A DNA stretch of 64,000 nt. Origin: Tetragonia tetragonoides. Lineage: Eukaryota > Streptophyta > Magnoliopsida > Caryophyllales > Aizoaceae. The DNA is taken from positions 45,275,336 to 45,339,335 of the forward strand of contig CM076146.1 in NCBI GenBank assembly GCA_038025085.1, in the 5' to 3' direction. The translations under genes were made by a program, and so were the position numbers. Shown in pieces: positions 21,927 to 33,465 of this stretch (position 1 is its first letter; every line of letters begins with the position of its first letter). Below the pieces are notes generated by a model. It did not search any database. It was not told where the DNA came from and saw only the letters and a list, made by a program, of their open reading frames with translations.

Positions 21927-24900
21927 ATGCATAAAAGCGATTACATATAGCCTATTATAGGCCAACAAATGAGTTGCAACCTTGCAAAGTTGTAATGCTT
22001 ATGTAGAGATACAGATCAAATCTGACATGAACAGTACGATAGATGAGAAAGGCTCAAAAGCAAAAATCAAATAGTCACTATGACGGAATACAGAGATTGC
22101 AGAAAGTACTTACAGAGATTTGAGACATCTCTCTTTTAACAAGTTCAATTACACGCTTAATAAGAAACTTTCCAAGGTTGATCCCTGCCAGTCCTGGCTG
22201 CCAAATTGAAACAAAGGTTTTATTTAATTAATTTAAATAATGAAGATGAGAAGGAAGATGGGTCTTCAAAGATACCATATTCAGGGAATAGGTGCGGAAA
22301 AGCATGAAGGAACGCACTAAAAGAGGGATAGGGTATAGGAGGAAACGGAAACTCAACTTATTCTGCTTATCTCATAACGCAAAGAAAAGAGTGAGAAAAA
22401 GAGTAATGATTATCAACCTGTGTTGATGATATCGAGTAGAACAATGCGCATGTTGCATCACATTCAGGTAATGGAGGATCATCCCACAAGACTTCCTGAG
22501 ATGTTTAGAAAGTATTAGTAAAAATACCCATGGAATCAGCAAAATAACCTGAATCAAGATTGTTCCACAAACCAAACACATATATTACCTGTATAGTCTG
22601 CGCTACATTCTTCAATAATGCCACCTCAATAAAGATAAGGGGTTCACCTGAAAAATGAGTAGTTACTTCAATATTAGCTTGAAATAAACTAATCGTATTT
22701 ATATGTTTGAACTTCGAAATGTTCACAAAATTAAAGCTTAAAATTTTGAAGAATCAGTGAACTCAAATTTCTTCCTTCTCATTTGTCAGAAAGACAGAAA
22801 CCATGCTTTCATAGTCGCAATTAAATTTCAATGTTCCCTAATATTGCATTTGAGGAACAAGTAGAATATATCTCCATGAAAAGACACTTAAGTCAAACCT
22901 GAACTAAACTAATACTAATTGTTGATATGTATGCAAGATTAACGCCTTAGACTTTGAAGAAACAGTTCAATCAATTCTCTTTCATTTTTATTTGCCAGAA
23001 ATGTAGCTGGCACCCCAAAAAACCATTATAGTGGAATACTAAGAGAATATAGAGGATATCTTCAAGAAAAGACACAAAAATCATATAGCAACAACTATAT
23101 ACAAACTTGTTGCATTCCGCAGTTGTCAATCAAAAAGGCAAAAGGCTTTATAAAAGAAATGAGCAGAGATAAGGATAACAGTTCATTGCAAAATCTCAGA
23201 AACTTGATCACTACCCAACAATGTTACTTTAGATGCTGAGCCAACCCTCCTGGACTAAATTCAAATTATACAGGGCAAATTGACCGAGATACCCAGAAAT
23301 AAGTAACTCGTGACTCACTAACTCCATACATATTAGTCGATATGAATAAAGTCATATACCATAACAAGACACAACCTTGTGTTCTGTAGAAGGCAGCAGA
23401 ATTTGAATCAAAAAGTTGTGCTCCAGAAAAATCAATACGTAATTATCATGCAGTTTTCTTTTTATGTCCATATATACACAGATAAAGGGATGGAAGGATT
23501 TGAAAACTGCAAACATAAGGAGAGGGGCTAACCAGGAATTGCAGGATGCAAATACCCGAAACAACGCCAACCTAGTCCTAGTCTCCTCTTAAGATCAATT
23601 AGACTGCTGATGGGATGAACAGCCTTTACACCAGATCTTCATTAAGAATAGGATCATGGACCAAGCATTTGAATTACCATCTAAAGTACCAACTGAGGAA
23701 TAGAATTAGACCTCATATGCTACAATCTTCTCTAATAAAGAAGCAGGATCGTCCCAAGTTATGAGGTGGAGTTCCAAAGCAGCTGGACTAAGCCATGTGA
23801 TGAGCTTCTCCTTTATGTAAGAATCCAATGCCCGCAGATATGGGAAGTTGTCTCCCTATATATATGAAAAGGTTAGTATACTGTGGTACATGCTCCTGGG
23901 TCAAGGTTTCTTTAACCTGGGCTGAATAACCATATGTGCAGAACTTACTTTCTTATTGATATAACTTTGATGAGGCAAAGACCAAGTGAAACATGAGAGA
24001 AGCATCACACATTTATTCATATGAAGGAACAAGATTTGCAAAAGGGAAATGCTTCACAGCGTACATTACCAATCCAAAAGGCAATTTTACTATGCATTCT
24101 GACAGCCATTTTATCCTACCTTTAGTGACCTATACAATTTTTCTTCTTGTTCCTGTCCTTTATTGGAGAATATGACCTTGTTACTTTTCTATGTCAAAGA
24201 ATGGGATCAATGGCCAATCCCCAATAACAAACGCATAACAGAAAATGGATTTGCTTCACTAGATTATCATGTTCTCTTTGGCATGCATCATCACATATTA
24301 TTTCAGAGGTTAACGCAGCCAAAGCTTTAGAAGAATGCAACATTGCTGATTAGAGACAACTAGGTTTTCATCGCCTATAAACATCTTCCTTCTGAGAGAT
24401 CAAATGATGTCATAAATTAAAGAAATTATAAATGCAAGCTTATAAATTGCATACAAAATAAGTGACTGCAGTGAATAGTTAAATGTGCATAAATTCATAA
24501 TCTTACTCAATAAGAGAAAGAATATCACAGCAAAGCACAGTTAAGAATTTCAATCCTCCTGGATGAGTGTTCAGCCTTTCAAAAAGAACATCATATGTTG
24601 GCTTCAGAGCATGTCTCAAGCTCCTCTCAGTCCGATAAAACGTAGACAGCAAATGATCTTCCTCAACACCAATTTCACCTTTATCACCTTATCAGAGAAC
24701 TTACAGAATTAAAAACTCCTATTCACACAACACTCATACAACATGACCCAAAACAATAGCTCAAACTATGAAGTTTACAAAAACCCACCAACAGGAAGCT
24801 GAAGGTCAAGGTACTGCTTCATAAGTTCACGAACCTGGATCCTGTTGAGATCATAGTCTTTAGCAAGCACCAACAGTAGCTTACGACGGCCTTCATTAGA

Positions 24901-25879
24901 AAGGCCATAATAGCCCTGATGTAAAAGGAACAAGTAAACACTAATCAGCAGCAAACATACAGTGCTACACAAATGAGTAAGTGATTATATTTCAGTATCA
25001 TCTTTGTAAATGGGGGAAAAGGGCACCAAAGATTGTTTCAATCTTCTAGAGCTTCACTAGATAAAAGTGGAAAGAGACTACAAAGCCAAAATAACCACAG
25101 AACACCATACAAATTAAATGACTGAATTTAATAACTTTTCAGGACTACAAGAAAACAGCCATGATTTACAAACCTCAGAGAAACCATTGAGTATGGTATC
25201 CAGAACTTCTGTTTTGTTCATAGATATAGCCGAGTGCAATGATTCCCGTACAAGTTCAAATTGCCTGAATTCAAAGAATATTTCCCCACAATGTCATGCA
25301 GCAAACACCAATGACATAATAAAACAACAAGATAAAAGCCAACACCTTTATACAAACCCTGAATTATTGAGAAAATTTGTGACCTTGGGGAGCTCCCATA
25401 TTCACAGAACTCAAACTTTCTTTCTCCTCCGGTTAATTTACAACAAGCAATGGAGAAACAAAAAGAAAACCCAAATTCTCAACAATGATCAACCCAATTA
25501 ATTACCTTTCATTGTTAGCCAAGGAACCGAAATTGTAATTAGGACCTGGGTCTGCCATATTACCAGAAATTTGCTTTCTGGGTTCATTAGACTTGTTGTT
25601 TTTGCCATCAGGGTTGGCTGACATTTTGTTACCCTCGTTCTACATAATCAGGTATTCATAAAAAGGAAATCAAACATTTGGGTATTCCTAATAATAAAAA
25701 TTGCTAAAACACAATGAAATCACATAATTTATACAGAGCTATATACTCAATTAATGCAAAATCAGAGGAAATTAGAGAATAAAACTATGATATCAAAATA
25801 AAAAGCTTACAATGGGATTAGTAGCTGAAGATGGTCTCATTCGGGTTCGCATCAAAATAGCAAGACCTTTTTTGTTCAT
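18240..25879 (-). CDS. MCD: Malonyl-CoA decarboxylase
   Basis: Fifteen exons (minus, 5' to 3'): 25879-25811, 25639-25506, 25264-25174, 24915-24789, 24678-24507, 23855-23712, 23623-23533, 22647-22589, 22495-22418, 22197-22114, 20773-20586, 19795-19667, 19039-18967, 18648-18563, 18327-18240; about 537 residues. The enzyme turns malonyl-CoA into acetyl-CoA and CO2 in mitochondria or peroxisomes. Diagnostic stretches: [20 protein letters not shown] (N-terminal helical domain), [96 protein letters not shown] and [14 protein letters not shown]. The C-terminus QRLNE lacks a clear SKL-type peroxisome signal. All junctions keep phase except exon 5/6: GT-AG splicing there leaves the frame one base short, suggesting a lost G at 23854-23856, a non-standard intron or a missed micro-exon. 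Confidence 0.9.
21282..21440 (+). mobile_element. tRNA-derived SINE in MCD intron 10
   Basis: Starts with a tRNA-like head carrying a pol III A box (TAGCTCAGCAGG) and B box (GGTTCGAGTCC). The unrelated body includes TTCAGGGCCCATGGGAT, and the tail is A-rich. It is flanked by ACTTCATACTTCAG (21268-21281) and ACTTCATATTTCAG (21441-21454), a 14-bp target-site duplication with one mismatch. It lies antisense to the host gene. Length 159 bp fits plant SINEs. Confidence 0.85.
21790..21924 (+). mobile_element. 5'-truncated SINE with (TTG)n tail
   Basis: SINE 3' body (GGGGTAAGGCTGCGTACATC, CCTCCCCAGACCCCGCC, ACTGGGTTG) followed by about 18 TTG units (21869-21925). Perfect 14-bp flanks GTATGCATAAAAGC lie at 21776-21789 and 21925-21938. 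No A or B box, so the head was lost during insertion. The microsatellite is the element's own tail. It belongs to a different family from the neighbouring A-tailed SINE. Confidence 0.85.
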
Positions 25880-26179
25880 AATTTTATATTGGAATTTGTT
25901 TAACCTATAAAAAGAGAGGATGACAAACAAGAAAATTCTCCATTTGGTTGCTTAAGCAAGCTTTGATTTTTGTAAAGTCACTTTCCTTTAACTGCGGAAT
26001 GTTTGCTCAAACCAACGAACGGGAAAAAACAGATTTATTTTTCCTTTTTTTCCATTTTTGGGTAGAGACTGGACTGAATACTAGAGTAGAAAAATGTTCT
26101 ATTGACAATTAGACTGGTAAGCTTGGGTCTTAAGTTGGCCCAACCCAATCTGGATCCCGGTCAGGTTGATAGGTGGCCC
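25880..26179. other. MCD upstream region
   Basis: 300 bp upstream of the MCD start codon. Probable 5' UTR and core promoter. Nothing specific recognised. Confidence 0.4.
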
Positions 26180-26935
26180 TGTCTGTAGTTCTGTACAGGT
26201 AGACATGGCAATCCTGACCCGAAACTGATTACCCAACTTGATTGATCCGAAATCGTAACCGAATTTATCCGAATAGTGGCAATCCGATTTAGAATCGATT
26301 ATCCGAAATGATCCGAACCGAAACCGAAATGTCATTGACCCGATGACAAACCGTATCCGAATCTGTCTAAACCGAATCAGAACTGAACCGTTCACAAACG
26401 AAACCGATTTGACCCGAACTAAACGCAATCTGATTCAGACCGACCCAACCCAAACATGACCTGAAATCAAAATAAACCGAAACTGAAATTGGTTAAACGC
26501 TATTATTTTATAGAAATGATTACTTTTTACTAACGAATTCAAAGATTATACCCTAAACCTTACTTACTGTTAACCCAATTTGGTGATTTGTATAGAAATT
26601 TGAGAATGGAGGATCAAAACATAGCATGACCCAAAATTGACCCGACAGTTTGGACCTATATCCGAACCCGATCCGAAATGACACAAACCAATTTTAACCC
26701 GACCCAAAAGTAACCGACTTTAAATTTTCAAACAAAAACCGATTCGATATTGACCAACCCGTATGAACCGACCTGTATGAACCGACCCGAGATGATCCGA
26801 AAATGTACAAATCCGAATAAACCCGAAATACAATCCGAACCGAACCCGACCCGTACCCGAATATAGGTCTACCCAATTAGACCCGAACCAAAATTAACTC
26901 GACCCGAATCCGATCCGATTGACCCGTTTACCAGT
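26180..26935. repeat. Degenerate CCGAA / ACCCGA-rich repeat
   Basis: About 750 bp in which short units such as CCGAACCGA, ACCCGAA and CCGAAATGA recur irregularly, with no fixed period. A weaker patch lies at 38940-39150. Stretches like this are common near plant retroelements and create long spurious frames. No coding potential. Confidence 0.7.
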
Positions 26936-28464
26936 ACAAGCCGCTCCAGATCTCATCTCGGATCCCCTCCTACCTTATTTTTCTTTCTTGGGATAATTAA
27001 GGTTGTCTTTCTACCATTGTCTGTGATTAGAGATGTAAATGGAACATATTCGGGGTGGTTCATCTGCTATTTTTGCTCCATCTGCGAATTTAATTTGCTT
27101 CATTCATCATTCGTGAACTATCCAACTCTAGTTCACTACATCCGTTATCCACGAATAAACAAATAGATCGGGTAATAAATAAATTATTCAAATATGATAT
27201 TTAGTAATATAATCGGATGTAAATATTTCCCACATTAATAATTTGCTCCTAACATTATGTATAAAAACTCTCCATATAACAAATGTCAAAGATCCATTTA
27301 TGATTTTAAGATACATCAAACTTTATAAACAAATAAAAGACATCCAAGTACCATTACAGAAATCATGTCAATGATCTCACTAACATATCTTGTCAATCTG
27401 TACATGTTTACAATAACTTGTCTTCTTATTCTTTTCTGTTTTCCTTTTGTTTTATTCTTAGTATTTGTCTTCTTTTGCATGTAAGTTATTAGCAAAGAGC
27501 CATTTCAATGGGGTCTAAGTTCACCTAAACAGGTACATCAACAGTTATACTAAAGATTAGTATAGAATGAATCACGATTCATTGACCATGACAACTTTAA
27601 TTTATTATTTAATTCGTGCCTTTTTCTTTTTCTTTGGCTGAGCTTTTTATTCATTGTGCTTTGAAATGTACTGGCAGCATATTCAGCCACCTTAATTACT
27701 TTGATGAAATAATTAATAAAAGTCTCGAGTATTGGATTTACTATATATGCGCGTAGAATTTATTAGCATTATGAGCTTGCTTGGGTTACAAGTGAAATTT
27801 TGACAAATAAAGTTGACTATTATTGACAAACTGGATACTAATTCCTTGCCTCACCTTTTGGTTTACTAGCCAGTGAGATTCTTTGCCTCCACCAATCAAT
27901 TTTAGCGCAATTTGTCAGAAGAGGTAGATAGAACTGTAGAAGATCAAAGGCAAACAGAAGAAAAGAAAACATCACGGTGCATTTGAGAACATGTAGGCGA
28001 TATAGGCCTTAGTCTTTTTGCTCAACAAAAGAGGGGTGCAAGTGAATAGATTTCGAGGCACCATCCGCTACGTTATACGAGTATTCAGACTCGCTCTCGT
28101 GTTCAGCGACGAACATATCATATTAATTTAATAATAACCAGTGTAAGTACTGACCCTGCAATGTAGGTCGTGCGTAGTTAATTAATAATAGAGGTGACAT
28201 CCTCATTCAGGTTTGAGATCATTCTTTTTTTCAATTTTCTTTTTTTAATAAGATAATGAAAATTTACTTATGATGGGAGAGGTTACACAAGTCCGACGCT
28301 GTTACATTCATAACACATTTTGATGAATTTGATCCTCGCTCCATCCACTATGCAAATTCTAGACGAGAGCAACATAGGGTCGTCCAAGTACGTCATAAAT
28401 TGTGTGGGCCCTCATTAAATTCCTCCTCGTCCAATAACATGACTCGCTCTAAGTAAATAAAAAA
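26936..28464. other. Intergenic, no gene seen
   Basis: About 1.5 kb of AT-rich DNA. No supported coding region, RNA gene or clear repeat on either strand. Confidence 0.5.
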
Positions 28465-29000
28465 GGAAAATGATACATTCACCACCAGGTTGTCAATTCA
28501 CAACCTTGTCGCGTCTATCTCTCTCCTCTATTTTCACAATCTCTCTCATCTATTTTTAAAAGTAGCAATTAAAAAAGGAGAAAAATAGGTACCATATTTA
28601 AGTGGCCGATTGGCCACCCACTGAATGGATAAAACATTTTCCATATTAGCTAGATATCCTGTAGGGCGATTAACGGGCATCGTTAATCATAAGATGCCAT
28701 GCATCCCACCAATAACTTTAAAGTTGACCTATATAATTGCAATGATTTTAAATGTTCAAACATGTCAACACCTATAATGAAATTTATAATGTAATTATTT
28801 TATGGATGTATCATTATCCTTTATGAAAAATGTTTTATTCACCCAGTGGGTCACCAACTCACTTGGATATTGTGTCTATCTCTCTCCTTCTTTAATTGCT
28901 ATTTTTAAAAATAGAGGAGAGAGATTGTGAAAATAGAGGAGAGAAATTGATATGACAAGGTTGTGGATTGACAACCCGGTGGATGGATGTATCATTCTCC
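28465..29000. mobile_element. Foldback MITE with ~180-bp inverted arms
   Basis: The left arm (28465 to about 28645) reads GGAAAATGATACATTC...AACATTTTCCAT. The right arm (about 28823-29000) is its inverse with modest divergence, and both arms share the CCTCTATTTTCACAATC core. A non-homologous centre of about 177 bp holds no frame. Total 536 bp. Long inverted arms and no coding capacity mark a non-autonomous DNA element. No convincing target-site duplication was found, so the superfamily is open. Confidence 0.75.
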
Positions 29001-29474
29001 AGCTAATATATGATTAACTTTAAATTCTGTAACGTTTTTCCTCAAAGTCAAGGTATATTATGCTATATATGACTGATTAAATGGAGAAAAGGGGCCGGTG
29101 TATTATTTGTTAATGGTAAGAAGGAAAACATTATGCTTTGCCGCGAAAAGGGAATAGCGCAAAGATGCTGCTTCGCTTGTCGTTTCAGTTAGTGCGACTA
29201 ATGTTTTCAAAAAACGTGGGATATATATAATTTATGCTCTTCATGCATGTATTGTCCCATAAAAAGAAAAGAAAAAATGGATTCCTTTTAGGCATGATTT
29301 TCTCTTCCCGCATTACACATTATACTTGTGGATCGGATGCTTGCCACGTATTATGTTGATTACAAACAAAAAAGGTAAATTTAAACATTTAACATGTGGC
29401 AAATATCCATTAGTATAATTCGTAAATGCAAGAAATGGGATATTGAATGAAGAGGATCCAAATCCTAACATATA

Positions 29475-29732
29475 CTTCCTTCGTTTCATGAAGATGTTTA
29501 CATTTGTTTTTTCGCGGTCTCCAATGCACTACTTTGACCGTACATAATTGTAATTACATGCATATATAGATTATAAAACTATAAGTTTTCAAAAGTATTC
29601 TTTAAAATGAATCAAACAATAGCATTTTTACTTTATAAATCTTTGTATTTTTTCACCAATTCATGGTCAAAGTTTGTGAGCTTTTACCTTGAAAAATGAA
29701 GTGTAAACATCTTGGCAAAACGAATAGAGTAG
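29475..29732. mobile_element. Stowaway-like (Tc1/mariner) MITE
   Basis: 258 bp flanked by TA on both sides. The ends are inverted repeats: left CTTCCTTCGTTTC...AAGATGTTTACA, right (opposite strand) CTACTCTATTCGTTTTG...AAGATGTTTACA. No coding content. End sequence, TA duplication and size match plant Stowaway MITEs. Confidence 0.75.
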
Positions 29733-32576
29733 TATATAGAGTTGGACGTACGGTTGTATTGTTTTCCTACAAATTAAATATCTTTGTGAAACATTATAAA
29801 GCTAATTAAAGGGGGGAAAAAAACTCTACGTAAGTTCACTTATACATGCATGTGTTTTATTTATTGAAGAAAGAAAGTAACCTTTCAAACGACTAGGTAT
29901 TATTATTTGCGAAAAGTTGTTGTGTAGTGTGCAATTATATATACATACCAACTTTTTGATAAAGTGATAAAACTCAAAAGAGAGGATTACTCATTCACAC
30001 TACTACTTTTTTCATGTCGTTTTTCTATTTATGCTAGTCGCTTTCATTTCATGCACTCCATATCTTCATTGCGTATCAACATAATGGAACCTTCCACTCA
30101 TGACCTCAAAGCGCGCTAAATTAAAGGGAGCTCATCTGGTTGTCTGGTTGGATGTATATATATTGTACTCTAGTAGCACATATAAGTATAAGATACTTAT
30201 AAAATCAGTCCAAATCCGCTCAATTATGGAGAGGTATGGAGTAGTTTTAAAATTTTTGACCAATGTCTCACTCTTTGAAATGCTTACAAACCAGCGTGGG
30301 AAAATAGTTACTGTGATCGACGAATATGAATATCTTTGGTTGTGAACCAAAAACAAAAAAATTCGTGCAATCATGTTACACTTGAAAGAATAATTAGAAG
30401 GTCAAATCACGGAGAAATATTGTTGGATTGTGCAAAAACTTCAATTCCCCATGATATATGAAAGTCACATGATTATTACTATTAATTCTTCCACTCATCT
30501 ACCGACAATACGAGTATTAGTTACGGCTGAAATCCATCTTGGTGCAGCAATATATATGCCCTCGCTTATTGTTTTTTTGGGTGCTTTAGCTATCGTTTAT
30601 TGTGGTAAAACTCTATATAACAACACTTACGAGAAGCAAATGAATTTTTTAGGTTTTTTTTATACGAGAAACCCGTAATCAGAACCACTACTACTGATCT
30701 TACAATGTAAATATCGTTTATCGGAGTATCATAGTAAAATTGGTTTTGGTGCTTAGCTATTGTTTATTGTAGTATATCGTCAGACCTGATTAGTCTTGGA
30801 AGGAGTGATTATTGAGTTGGCAAAATCACTTCTTCATATTCCTAATACATTACATAGACATGCACGAAATATTGCGTATTAAATATTTACAGAATTAATA
30901 AAGTGTCCAAATAAAGCCAGTATTACATGATGAAGATCTATGCACATGAGTCATGAGCCCGGTCAATTGAGTAGGCTCCTTACAATAAATCTCTTATGAG
31001 CCGGTTTAAGAGAGTTTAACGGATTATTAGCTTGTAATAATGAAATATAATTGATAGGTTCATAAAGGTGGTGGTAAAGGTAAACTAATCTAACATAGCG
31101 AAAGTGGCAATCAGCTACGTACGTTAGACAAAGAATAATGACCGTACTACGTTATATTTTAAGACACGCACCTATTATATGTAGCTTCTAATCAAGAAAA
31201 ACGTATACGTAGCTTCTAATCATGACAAATAAACAAAGATACGGACGATGTTCGTTCATGTATCATAAATGATTGATACTGATTTTGATATTTCCACAAC
31301 AACATGAAGTCATCTACATTTAGTTATTATTTAATTTAATTTATCGCTCTTAGTATACGTAGTAGGTGGTTGCATTAATAGTTATTATATGTAAGACCAT
31401 GCAGAGAATTTAACAAACTTAGCAATGACATGATGGGGCATAAAAAGCCGAGTTAGGTAATCTACCATCTTCTGATACCGATCTATAGTTTAAAACTCCA
31501 TCTAATAAAATCTAATTAGATGATGTGAACTGTGGAAAAACCCTAGCCTTTATTTCTCTTCCCCATGCTTCCTCAACTCTATATTATTTCTTGAAATGTA
31601 ATCGAGATTGTCCTTAAACTTTGCCATTGATAGTCATTTTCTTTTTTGTTTTAAAAAATAATTTCATGCATGTAATTTTCAAAGCTTTATGTGCGTTTTT
31701 GTGAGAGTTGTTGGTTTCTGTCCTTTATTATAGCGACAACTCATTAATTTTCTGTATTGTAATGTTTTGTTATTTTCAAAGGAAGGGTGCCGAATGGAAA
31801 TGAAGAGAACGAAATGATACGGAATGGAATGGGAAAAATTAAAGGAATGACACAGAATGAAACAAAACGGAAAATGTTACATAATGTAACTGGATGCGAG
31901 ACAAAATGAAACACAGAATGAAATGCAACGCGGAACGAAATGGATTGGGATAGATAATTTTTTTGACTAAAGTCAGCTCAGTTCAACTCAGTTAAGTTAA
32001 GTTCATGTCTAATTTATAATTCAGATAATGTTTTTATTACTGCACAAAATAAATTCATGATGATACCTATGTCATTTAGAAAGATTTCAAAGCGTAAAAT
32101 GAGTTTAATGTTAAATATGGTAAAGGATTGTCAACTTTAAAAAATAACTCAGTTTAGTTCAATTCAATTCCGTTTAGTTTAGTTTTTCCATGAAAAAAGA
32201 GCGGAGTCTAAACTAAAACTAAGCAGAATTTACCAAACTGAACGGAATTTGCAAAACTGAATTGAAACTTTATTAATTGAAATATTTGACTTTATTTGTT
32301 TATTCACCTTTCCCCCCTCCCATAGGATCTAGATAACTAGATTCTAGATCTTGTTTAGTAATAATTCACTAATTAGCCCACGCATAATCACTAACTTGTG
32401 GTATGTGCACACTTTTTAAGAGGACTACTGAAGGAAGAGAGTGGAGAAACAGCGGGAACCGTGATAGAAAGCGACATCCATTGCTTCGCCCGTTTCCTAG
32501 CAGCAAAATACTCAAAATCAACCCGAATATCGATAATAAATAAACTCATAAACCCAACCAAATCCCCAAAAAATTA
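29733..32576. other. Intergenic, no gene seen
   Basis: 2.8 kb of AT-rich DNA. 31780-31950 is rich in GGAATG/AAATGGA-like units. 31970-32280 has imperfect inverted TTTAGTTCAGTT-like units. No supported gene or RNA. Confidence 0.5.
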
Positions 32577-32650
32577 GTAAATTGCTAAATACCGCCCCTT
32601 TTTACTAGCTACCGCCCCTCCTTTCCAATTTTACCCTCACCCACCCCTCT
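32577..32650 (+). repeat. Left terminal inverted repeat of the MULE
   Basis: Pairs with 38846-38915 read in reverse. Shared blocks are CTAAATRCCGYCCC, ACTAGSTACCGCCCC and TTCCAATTTTRCC. CT-rich DNA follows inside (32648-32717), mirrored by GA-rich DNA at 38770-38840, so similarity reaches about 190 bp. Confidence 0.75.
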
Positions 32651-32861
32651 TCCTCACTCACTCTCACTCATCCACTCTCACTCATCCTCTCTTCCTCACT
32701 CACTCATCCTCACCACCACACCATCACACCGGCAACCACCACCACCACCACCACGACCATGTCAAGTGCTAGCGGCAGCGGCGGCAGAGGTTTCGACGGC
32801 GAGGGAGGCGGCGACCGACGGCGCGGGGGGGTAACTTTTCGAAATTTTTTTTTTTTTTTGT

Positions 32862-32936
32862 TTGAATTGAATATTTTTTGCCTTGAATTGAATATTTTTT
32901 GCCTTGAATTGAATATTTTTTGCCTTGAATTGAATC
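32862..32936 (+). repeat. 21-bp tandem repeat, 3.5 copies
   Basis: Unit of TTGAATTGAATA plus a T run and GCC, starting at 32862, 32883, 32904 and 32925. It lies between the left terminal repeat and the palindrome array. Not seen at the right end. Confidence 0.85.
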
Positions 32937-32998
32937 GTGAAGTTATGAATTGAAGTTGTGTTTTTTTTTTTTTTTTTGCGTCGATCGTCTGCCGATCT

Positions 32999-33184
32999 CG
33001 ACTCACCCTTGGGTGAGTCGCCTGAGACGGGCGACTCACCCAAGGGTGAGTCGTCTGCCGATCTCGACTCGCCCAAGGGTAGTCGTCTGTCGCAGACGAC
33101 TCACCCTTGGGTGAGTCGCCGGTCTGGGGCGACTCACCCAAGGGTGAGTCGAGATCGGCCGACGACTCACCCTTGGGTGAGTCG
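32999..33184. repeat. Left subterminal palindrome array, six copies
   Basis: Six copies of a 22-bp palindrome (CGACTCACCC, an AA or TT centre, then the inverse arm) start at 32999, 33032, 33065, 33097, 33130 and 33163. The spacing is 32 or 33 bp, with 10-12-bp variable spacers. Copy 3 is imperfect. Centres run TT, AA, AA, TT, AA, TT. Likely binding sites for an element protein, by analogy with subterminal repeats of other DNA transposons; this is inference. Confidence 0.9.
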
Positions 33185-33215
33185 TCTGAGACCAGACGAC
33201 CGACACAAAAAAAAA

Positions 33216-33288
<73 letters not shown>

Positions 33289-33344
33289 TATTATTATTAT
33301 TATTTATTGTTATTATTATTATTATTATTATTATTTATTGTTTA

Positions 33345-33385
<41 letters not shown>

Positions 33386-33387
33386 TA

Positions 33388-33428
<41 letters not shown>

Positions 33429-33439
33429 GATTATTGTTT
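33216..33439 (+). repeat. (TTA)n microsatellite, left end of the MULE
   Basis: About 220 bp of TTA units with occasional TTTA and TTG interruptions, directly upstream of the PMD start codon. It makes meaningless Ile/Tyr/Leu frames. Mirrored at 38359-38455. Confidence 0.9.
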
Positions 33440-33465
33440 AATTAATTAAAAATGTGAAATGATAG

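Noticed and set aside
26099..26876. Minus-strand frames of 60-109 codons
   Set aside because: They are translations of the CCGAA-type repeat (Arg/Phe/Gly/Ser alternation) with no domain.
30100..30678. Plus-strand frames of 81-82 codons in the intergenic region
   Set aside because: No homology recognised, no splice context, and the composition matches surrounding AT-rich DNA.
32999..33184. CRISPR-like array (regular repeats with spacers)
   Set aside because: The repeats are perfect palindromes with only 10-12-bp spacers, in a plant transposon end and mirrored at its other end. This is subterminal repeat structure, not CRISPR.
32958..33449. Open frame of 163 codons
   Set aside because: It is a translation of the palindrome array and the (TTA)n tract (runs of Ile, Tyr and Leu). 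No coding character.
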